From an uncultured Eubacteriales bacterium (GTDB lineage Bacteria; Bacillota; Clostridia; Peptostreptococcales; Anaerovoracaceae), in assembly GCA_900542295.1 (NCBI GenBank), contig UQNJ01000013.1, positions 1 through 64,000 of the forward strand: DNA of 64,000 nucleotides. Direction: 5' to 3'. The notes beneath the pieces were generated by a model. It was not told the origin of the DNA and ran no database searches. It worked only from the letters and a program-made list of their open reading frames with translations. Below are positions 58,420 to 64,000 of the stretch, one piece after another. Made by a program: the position numbers and the translations under genes. Position 1 is the stretch's first letter. Every line of letters begins with the position of its first letter.

Positions 58420-58444
58420 TAAAAGAGAAGGGTGGCGGAGTGTT

Positions 58445-59281
58445 GTGAAGAAAAAAGTTAAAATTGTGATAATTATATTATTGATTGTTGTACTTGCAGT
58501 TTGTGCATGGTTTATCGGATATCATACTAGAAAAAGTCAGGACAATCTGCCGTCTTTAGAATCCATTGCTGAAATGGATGAAGCAGATATCAATGATTTG
58601 TTAGTTGGATATAGAAATTATCAACTTGATGACGTGTGGGAAGGTCCGGATGTAAAATCTGAAAACACATGGATCTGGAAAATTGATGAACATACCCAGC
58701 TTCAAGTAAGCTGCAATAACAAAGATAAAGTTGTGGTATGTAGTCTTGATTCCATATTTCAGACTGAGATATTGAAAATTTTTGATAATCATTACCTGGT
58801 AGAGCCAGTTGAAGGCAGTCCGGAACTTCGTAGTTCTGATAGGATTGAGGTTAAAATAGAACACTTGGATCCTTCTTTAGAACCAGAGGTGGGTGATATC
58901 ATTGAAATCATCCATAGTGGTGAAATCATGGAAAGTGATCCGGCGAGATTGCAGGATGTATATAGTATCCGCGTTGTTAATGAAGAAGAACAATGGGCTA
59001 TGATACCTATGGTTATGGTTGATGGAAAACTATATCTTGATACCGGAATGGAAAGCAGTGTAGAAGCAAGATGCGGTGTCATGGACGGAGAAATTACATC
59101 TTCTGTGGATGGAACAAAGAAACCTACACAGGATGGAGAATCAAACTTTGGAACAGGTTACGGATATCAGTATGGTCCACAGGAAGGAACCATTGAAATA
59201 TTCATGAATGAAAAATGGTGGGTATTTGCAACGGAAGATGTGAGACAGGAAATACAGTTTTCTGAGAATAACAATGAGTAA
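58445..59281 (+). CDS. Membrane-anchored hypothetical protein
   Basis: A 278-residue protein with one N-terminal transmembrane anchor (about 5-25) and a large outside domain. The C-terminal part (GKLYLDTGMESSVEARCGVMDGEI then DGESNFGTGYGYQYGPQEGTIEIF and a final W-rich WWVF) is a pattern I have seen repeatedly in uncharacterised gut-Firmicute lipoproteins. Start follows GGGTGGCGGAGTGTT. Confidence 0.7.
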   Translation: MKKKVKIVIIILLIVVLAVCAWFIGYHTRKSQDNLPSLESIAEMDEADINDLLVGYRNYQLDDVWEGPDVKSENTWIWKIDEHTQLQVSCNNKDKVVVCSLDSIFQTEILKIFDNHYLVEPVEGSPELRSSDRIEVKIEHLDPSLEPEVGDIIEIIHSGEIMESDPARLQDVYSIRVVNEEEQWAMIPMVMVDGKLYLDTGMESSVEARCGVMDGEITSSVDGTKKPTQDGESNFGTGYGYQYGPQEGTIEIFMNEKWWVFATEDVRQEIQFSENNNE

Positions 59282-59296
59282 CTAAGAAGGAGTTAT

Positions 59297-59626
59297 ATGA
59301 GAAAAATTACGAATATAATTTGGGGTATGTGGTGTGCGTTCACCACCTTGATCAGTCCGGTCTGGTTAACGATGATTTTTCTAAATATTACCGGAATGAT
59401 ATATAAATACGATTATTCCATGGATGAAGGGACTGCTGTTATAATAGGAGTATTTTTACTTGCATTATGGTTATTTATAGTGTTACTGCCTATCGTGGGA
59501 TTTTTAAGATATGCATATTCGTTAAATAAGAAAAATCTATGGATTTGTATTGGTATCATGATTATTTTGGTATTTTTCTGTTTTTGGATATGCGACTGGA
59601 ATATTGTGCAGTTTTTAGTGTCATAA
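59297..59626 (+). CDS. Small integral membrane protein
   Basis: A 109-residue protein with three hydrophobic helices (about 7-30, 45-70 and 80-105). Ribosome site AGAAGGAGTTAT. No family recognised. Confidence 0.65.
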   Translation: MRKITNIIWGMWCAFTTLISPVWLTMIFLNITGMIYKYDYSMDEGTAVIIGVFLLALWLFIVLLPIVGFLRYAYSLNKKNLWICIGIMIILVFFCFWICDWNIVQFLVS

Positions 59627-59662
59627 GAAATATCGGAAATCTATAAGAAAAGAGGGTGAGTC

Positions 59663-60442
59663 ATGAGATTGGCAGAAGATTTTAGAAGTATTGCAAGAGA
59701 CGCTTTGAAGGGGAAATGGAAGATTGCAGTATTAGTGGGATTAGTAGCAACGCTGTTAGGTGCTGTAGAAGATATGGGACCGAAAGTGAAAATAAATATT
59801 GATGCTTCCAGTGCCGATGCAAGTTTTGAATTTGCCGGTCAGACGATTTTTTCAACTGGCGGTGGTCTTAATTCAGATATCGGAGCATTTCTGGTAGGAA
59901 GTTTTACATATATCATGATCGCTGCTTTGATCATGGGCGTGGTATATTTTATTTTAGGAAGTATCATCAAGGTCGGATATGCTAAATTCAATTTAAACTT
60001 AGTCGATAGATTAGAAGGTTCTTTTGAGAATCTGTTTGCGTATTTTTCAGATTGGAAGACAACTGCAACTGCAAGATTTCTCCAAAGCATTTACATTCTT
60101 TTATGGTCATTGTTGTTCATTATTCCTGGAATTATCGCTTCTTACAGTTATGCTATGACGGAGTACATCCTTGCGGATAATCCGGAATTGTCAGCAAGTG
60201 AGGCAATTAGCCGTTCAAAACAGATGATGGATGGGAACAAATGGCGTTTATTCTGTTTGCAATTTAGCTTTATTGGCTGGAGTATTCTATGTGCGTTCAC
60301 ATTGGGAATCGGCAATCTTTGGCTGACACCGTATAAGCAGGCGGCAACAGCAGCGTTTTATAGAGAAGTGTCTGGTACGGAACGCAATCCATACGAACAT
60401 GAATGGGCTGGCTATACGAATCAGTTTTATGAAGAGGTATAA
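59663..60442 (+). CDS. DUF975 family membrane protein
   Basis: A 259-residue membrane protein with the DUF975 N-terminal AxDFRxxARxALKGKW-type start and about five to six helices; the IIPGIIASYSYAMTEYILADNPELSASEAISRSKQMMDGNKWRLF segment (about 155-200) is diagnostic. The family is common in Firmicutes and of unknown function. Ribosome site AAGAGGGTGAGTC. Confidence 0.85.
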   Translation: MRLAEDFRSIARDALKGKWKIAVLVGLVATLLGAVEDMGPKVKINIDASSADASFEFAGQTIFSTGGGLNSDIGAFLVGSFTYIMIAALIMGVVYFILGSIIKVGYAKFNLNLVDRLEGSFENLFAYFSDWKTTATARFLQSIYILLWSLLFIIPGIIASYSYAMTEYILADNPELSASEAISRSKQMMDGNKWRLFCLQFSFIGWSILCAFTLGIGNLWLTPYKQAATAAFYREVSGTERNPYEHEWAGYTNQFYEEV

Positions 60443-60465
60443 TATAAATTGAGGAGATATTGATT

Positions 60466-60690
60466 ATGGAGAATGCACCTAATATTATTTTGTTTTGGTA
60501 TTTAATAATTGCACTCTTTGTACTTATGATTGCTTTGATAATTACGGCAATTAATTTAATAAGAAAGAGCAGAGAACAAAATACGAATAAGATGCAATTA
60601 TTAGGAAAAATATGCTTTGGTTTAGGCGTAATATGTGCAATTCCCATATTTTTAGTGCTTGGATATATTCTGTATCTTTACATAGGATGA
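60466..60690 (+). CDS. Small membrane protein
   Basis: A 74-residue protein with two hydrophobic helices. The ATG at 60466 follows GAGGAGATATTGATT. No family recognised. Confidence 0.6.
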   Translation: MENAPNIILFWYLIIALFVLMIALIITAINLIRKSREQNTNKMQLLGKICFGLGVICAIPIFLVLGYILYLYIG

Positions 60691-60755
60691 CAGAATATAA
60701 ATAAGATTTGGTTTATCAGAGTGATGAGTTCCAAGTTGACGAGGAGTGCGTTTGT

Positions 60756-61490
60756 ATGAAAAGAAGTTTGGCAACAAAAAATTTAATTACATCATTATTT
60801 GCCACAGTATTGTTATTGCACTTTATGATAAAATCTCCGAGCCCGAAGATTATCTTTATTCCATTTTTGATCTGCAGTCTTTCCATGGTGGGAAAGAGTA
60901 TTGCAAGAATCATGAATAAAGAAAAAATGGAGTTCATATTTGGCAAAATGTTTACTTTGGGATTTTTACTGTTCTTTATTGGATTTCTGATATTTGCCGG
61001 TTATGTATCTATCAGGGATAAAAATTATAGTCTGCTGATATTTTCGATACCATTTTGGCTTATTGGAATCTTTCTGATCAGGAAAAGATTTTTGGATAAG
61101 AACGGAGAAAAAGATGGTAAATCTATTTTTCCATTTGCTTTTATAGTTAGTGCGTTATTGGTTGCCATTGCATTACTGGCAGGTATTTTCCTTTTGGTAT
61201 TTGGCATCAAAGAGGCTAATTTTGGATTAATCCTTGGGGGAATAATTTTTACCTTCGGATCATTGGCATTTGTGTTGGCAGCATTAACATTGAAAGGTTG
61301 TTTTGACAAGTTAAAGATTGATGTGCTTGGTTTATATGCAGGTGCTGTGATTGCGATAATTGGAATAGGGTTCTTATTGCTCATGTACAAAGAACCAGTA
61401 AGTTCATATGGATTGTGGATTATAATTCCAATTTTGATGACCTTGGTTGGCATTTATCAGGTCGTAAAATGTATCAGAAACAGAAAGTAA
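60756..61490 (+). CDS. Polytopic membrane protein
   Basis: About 244 residues with seven to eight hydrophobic helices. The ATG at 60756 is used since GAGGAGTGCGTTTGT precedes it; an ORF start at 60708 has no ribosome site. No family recognised; no transporter motif visible. Confidence 0.65.
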   Translation: MKRSLATKNLITSLFATVLLLHFMIKSPSPKIIFIPFLICSLSMVGKSIARIMNKEKMEFIFGKMFTLGFLLFFIGFLIFAGYVSIRDKNYSLLIFSIPFWLIGIFLIRKRFLDKNGEKDGKSIFPFAFIVSALLVAIALLAGIFLLVFGIKEANFGLILGGIIFTFGSLAFVLAALTLKGCFDKLKIDVLGLYAGAVIAIIGIGFLLLMYKEPVSSYGLWIIIPILMTLVGIYQVVKCIRNRK

Positions 61491-61512
61491 CGTGAAAGGA
61501 ACAGTGAGAGAA

Positions 61513-62250
61513 ATGAAGAAAGCCATTTTAGGTGTGTTGGGTGTACTATCAATTTTATATGGCATACTCGTTCTTCAGGTTGGTTCAGGCACAGGATTTT
61601 GGATCATATGGGAAGTAATTGGTGTGTTCTTCCTATTCTGGACTTCCCTTGTACATACAGATTTTTTTACTACACGCAGAAAAATGAAAGTAATTTTTCA
61701 TACAATGATGGGAGTGGGAATTGCTGTAGTAGTAATATTATGTGGAATGATTATGGGAGATTTTTCTTCAAAAGGTAACCAAAATCTGGATTACATTATT
61801 GTTTTAGGTGCTCAGGTACGAGAAGATGGGCCAAGCGTTGTTCTGAAATATCGTTTGGATGCAGCAGTTGATTATCTGAATGGAAATCCTGATACGATAT
61901 GTATTGTTTCTGGTGGACAAGGAACAAATGAACCATTTTCAGAAGCAGAGGGAATGGCAAAGTATCTTCTGGATAAGGGCATAGACGAACATAGAATTGT
62001 TTTAGAAGATAAATCAACGAGTACGGTCGAAAATATTCAGAACAGCAAGATACTTATGGAAGAATCGTACAATGGTGTTGGTATAGTAACAAATAATTTC
62101 CATGTGTTTAGAGCTGTTCAGATTGCAAAAGTACAGGGGTTAGAAGGAGTTTGTGGTATAGCTGCAGATTCGAATGTGTTATATCTTCCAAATAATGTAC
62201 TTAGAGAATGTTGTGGAATTCTGAAAGATTGGCTTATGAATAATATCTAG
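61513..62250 (+). CDS. YdcF/SanA-like DUF218 membrane protein
   Basis: About 245 residues: two or three N-terminal helices and a C-terminal DUF218 domain with YIIVLGAQVREDGPSVVLKYRLDAA near 95, VSGGQGTNEPFSEAEGMAKYLLDKGI near 133, EDKSTSTVENIQNSK near 167 and VTNNFHVFRA near 192. Family members such as SanA and ElyC affect cell-envelope integrity. Here it supports an envelope role for the operon. Confidence 0.85.
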   Translation: MKKAILGVLGVLSILYGILVLQVGSGTGFWIIWEVIGVFFLFWTSLVHTDFFTTRRKMKVIFHTMMGVGIAVVVILCGMIMGDFSSKGNQNLDYIIVLGAQVREDGPSVVLKYRLDAAVDYLNGNPDTICIVSGGQGTNEPFSEAEGMAKYLLDKGIDEHRIVLEDKSTSTVENIQNSKILMEESYNGVGIVTNNFHVFRAVQIAKVQGLEGVCGIAADSNVLYLPNNVLRECCGILKDWLMNNI

Positions 62251-62279
62251 TGAGAAATTGAATTGAAGGTGGTGTTTTT

Positions 62280-62528
62280 ATGAAGTGTCCGATTTGCAAT
62301 AACGAAATGATAGAAGGCGGATTAGTCATTGATGGTGTCGCACCCGGATGGGTACCAATGGAAGAATTTCAGAAAAAAGGATTGAAGAGGATTGTGCATG
62401 CTGGACTTCGTACGATTGGGAAGTCGAGCGTTTTGTTCAGTCAAACAAAAGTGCCGAATGCCTTCTTGTGTAAAAACTGTAATAAAATTGTCGGTGTGTT
62501 CGATATAACAAATAATATTGATGATTAA
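62280..62528 (+). CDS. Zinc-ribbon protein (DUF6487-like)
   Basis: An 82-residue protein with two CxxC pairs (CPICN at 3-6 and CKNC near 66), forming a probable zinc ribbon around a small strand domain. It matches small PF20097/DUF6487-like proteins. Ribosome site AAGGTGGTGTTTTT. Function unknown. Confidence 0.72.
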   Translation: MKCPICNNEMIEGGLVIDGVAPGWVPMEEFQKKGLKRIVHAGLRTIGKSSVLFSQTKVPNAFLCKNCNKIVGVFDITNNIDD

Positions 62529-62550
62529 CATTTTTGTGGAGGAAATATAA

Positions 62551-62733
62551 ATGGGTAAGAATGATAGATTTGAAAAAGTGTATTCTCAGGGTTCAATGAA
62601 TGTTATGGAAATATGGGTTGATAAAGAAACTGGTGTGAATTATTTGTACCATGCAAGTGGTTATTCTGGTGGAATGACACCATTATTAGACAGAGAAGGG
62701 AAACCGGTGGTTTCGCCTGTAATCAATAGATAA
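62551..62733 (+). CDS. DUF6440-like protein
   Basis: A 60-residue protein with the pattern RFEKVYSQGSMNVMEIWVDKETGVNYLY then GYSGGMTPLLDREGKPVV, as in DUF6440 proteins that are frequent in gut Firmicutes. Ribosome site TGGAGGAAATATAA. Function unknown. Confidence 0.72.
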   Translation: MGKNDRFEKVYSQGSMNVMEIWVDKETGVNYLYHASGYSGGMTPLLDREGKPVVSPVINR

Positions 62734-62759
62734 AGATTTATTGAAGTGGAGGATGAAAA

Positions 62760-62966
62760 ATGTATAGATATGAATATGAAACTGTAAGCTGTGATTTTGG
62801 TGGTTGGGGATTTGGTTCTGGTAATATTTACAGTATTGATGATTATCGCTCAATCATAAACAGAAGAGCCTCTGATGGATGGAGATATGTAGGATATATA
62901 CCAACGAAACAAAGAGGAACAGGTCATACACAAGAGCTTGATTTGATTTTTGAAAAAGAGATTTAG
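62760..62966 (+). CDS. DUF4177-like small protein
   Basis: A 68-residue protein with the DUF4177 outline: MYRYEYETV at the start, IINRRASDGWRYVGYIPT in the middle and LDLIFEKE at the end. Ribosome site GTGGAGGATGAAAA. Function unknown. Confidence 0.72.
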   Translation: MYRYEYETVSCDFGGWGFGSGNIYSIDDYRSIINRRASDGWRYVGYIPTKQRGTGHTQELDLIFEKEI

Positions 62967-62989
62967 ATTCTTTGACTAGGAGATGATAT

Positions 62990-63319
62990 ATGAAAAAGAA
63001 AATAATTGCGGCATTACCCTTTATTACAATACCGATACTTATACCAATTTATAATATTTTAGATAGTCTTATTTTGGTAGATATATTCGGATGCGGTTGT
63101 GTGCCTTCCACACAAACTAATATGTTTAATATTCCTTTTAATGCCAATGATTTAAGATTGATCGTGTTTTCGTCATTAACAATTGGATTGTCTGTATGGA
63201 GCATTGTTATTGCCAGAAATTTTAAAAGAATAACTACAAAGCTGTCATATTGCATTGCAGTTATTTTGTTAAATGTAACATTGACTATGTGGATTGTGAA
63301 AACATTTATGTGGGCATAA
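62990..63319 (+). CDS. Small integral membrane protein
   Basis: A 109-residue protein with three hydrophobic helices and an external CGCVPSTQTN loop. Ribosome site AGGAGATGATAT. No family recognised. Confidence 0.62.
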   Translation: MKKKIIAALPFITIPILIPIYNILDSLILVDIFGCGCVPSTQTNMFNIPFNANDLRLIVFSSLTIGLSVWSIVIARNFKRITTKLSYCIAVILLNVTLTMWIVKTFMWA

Positions 63320-63351
63320 GAGTATGGATTGACAAAGAGGTATGTGTGAAT

Positions 63352-63933
63352 ATGAAGAAGTTACGGAAATATGCAAGCGTTTTAACTGTAATTATATCGG
63401 TATTAGTTTTATCTGCGTGTGAAAAGACGGAGCAGAAAGTAATGTACATTAAACCAAGTGAGTTTACAGAAGAAACCCGTGAGGTGTTGGGACTATTTGA
63501 TGATGAAGTACAGTTTTTTGATATTGTTCTCGATGAAACAGTAAAATCAGAAACAATAACTGTATGGGTGTATCGTGACGGAATATGGGAAGAAAATGGG
63601 AAAACGTCGGGACCAGTGGATGCGCTGGAAAGACGAATTGCAATCAGATTAACAGAGAATAGTTATGAACTGTATTCAATGGATGAAAGTGGTCATGTGA
63701 AATATACATATCCGGAATTAAATGTCTCTTTTGATAATTCTGTGGCAATTATTGGTTCAAGGGTAGAAGGAGAAACGCAACTTGTATTAAATGAGGAGAC
63801 TCCGATTTGGATGAAGATTGGTTCGGAGACAAGCAGTATGGAAAACTATAATGTTACAGAGGATTTTAGAACGATGGATTGCAATGCCGGTGTTGTGATT
63901 ACGCTCACAGTATCCGATGAAATAGTGGAATAA
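63352..63933 (+). CDS. Putative lipoprotein
   Basis: About 193 residues with signal peptide and lipobox LSAC (Cys at about 23). The ATG at 63352 follows AAAGAGGTATGTGTG; the longer ORF upstream overlaps the previous gene. The domain is strand-rich and unrecognised. Confidence 0.7.
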   Translation: MKKLRKYASVLTVIISVLVLSACEKTEQKVMYIKPSEFTEETREVLGLFDDEVQFFDIVLDETVKSETITVWVYRDGIWEENGKTSGPVDALERRIAIRLTENSYELYSMDESGHVKYTYPELNVSFDNSVAIIGSRVEGETQLVLNEETPIWMKIGSETSSMENYNVTEDFRTMDCNAGVVITLTVSDEIVE

Positions 63934-63947
63934 CTAAGGACGTGTAT

Positions 63948-64000
63948 ATGAAGAAGAGAAGAATTTTAATCATAATAGCTATATTAGTTGCAGTGTTTCT
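63948..64000 (+). CDS. Start of a further membrane or secreted protein (cut by window end)
   Basis: ATG at 63948 begins KKRRILIIIAILVAVF, a signal peptide or membrane anchor; the gene continues outside the window. Ribosome site support is weak (AAGGACGTGTAT). It continues the same-strand operon. Confidence 0.55.
   Translation, partial: MKKRRILIIIAILVAVF

Noticed and set aside
1..64000. CRISPR array, rRNA or tRNA genes
   Set aside because: No regularly spaced direct repeats of CRISPR length and no rRNA or tRNA-like stretches were recognised; short tRNAs could be missed by eye.

Overview
The window looks like the chromosome of a low-to-moderate GC Gram-positive anaerobe of the Clostridia. Evidence by eye: strong AAGGAGG ribosome sites, a flavodiiron protein with its own rubredoxin, butyrate kinase, EFR1-type ferredoxin, ornithine/alanine racemase-like enzyme, BioY/BirA and a cobalamin lower-ligand cluster. 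I cannot fix the genus; no rRNA or tRNA gene was recognised.

Layout. 0.1-9.9 kb: redox and housekeeping genes (flavodiiron protein, DUF2804-HD pair, XRE regulator, EFR1 ferredoxin, then nfo-buk-flavoprotein-membrane protein-phosphohexomutase). 10.0-12.7 kb: metNIQ transporter preceded by a 31-codon Met-rich leader ORF, a possible antiterminator and a perfect terminator. 12.8-17.1 kb (minus): cobalamin lower-ligand assembly (TIM-barrel protein, cobT, cobU, cobS, short cobU-like, cobC). 17.2-21.5 kb: DMT exporter, HD protein, purine permease, adenine phosphoribosyltransferase-like protein. 21.5-29.4 kb: YfcC carrier, two YtcJ-type amidohydrolases, an M20 hydrolase and a sigma-54 activator; the carrier has a textbook -24/-12 promoter. 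29.5-31.1 kb: birA-bioY with a candidate BirA operator. 31.3-35.3 kb: CNNM/CorC protein and secA. 35.5-39.3 kb: GntR/ABC operon with a perfect inverted-repeat operator. 39.6-51.5 kb: prfB (programmed frameshift), tex, HAD phosphatase, addB-like, GNAT, deoD, racemase, greA, lysS.

At about 51.5 kb, just past lysS, the style of the sequence changes and a mobile-element module begins: ParA, ParB, a RepA_N-type initiator whose coding region holds 24-bp iteron-like repeats, and small element-type proteins. This looks like the left end of an integrative conjugative element or integrated plasmid; its right end is outside the window.

At 55.5 kb a yybP-ykoY (manganese) riboswitch with an overlapping terminator precedes a long run of at least 17 same-strand small membrane proteins, lipoproteins and a metallophosphoesterase, continuing past the window end. 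The most interesting signals are the Met leader attenuator, the iteron array whose DNA motif persists across a reading-frame change, and the manganese riboswitch commanding a large uncharacterised envelope operon beside a mobile-element backbone.
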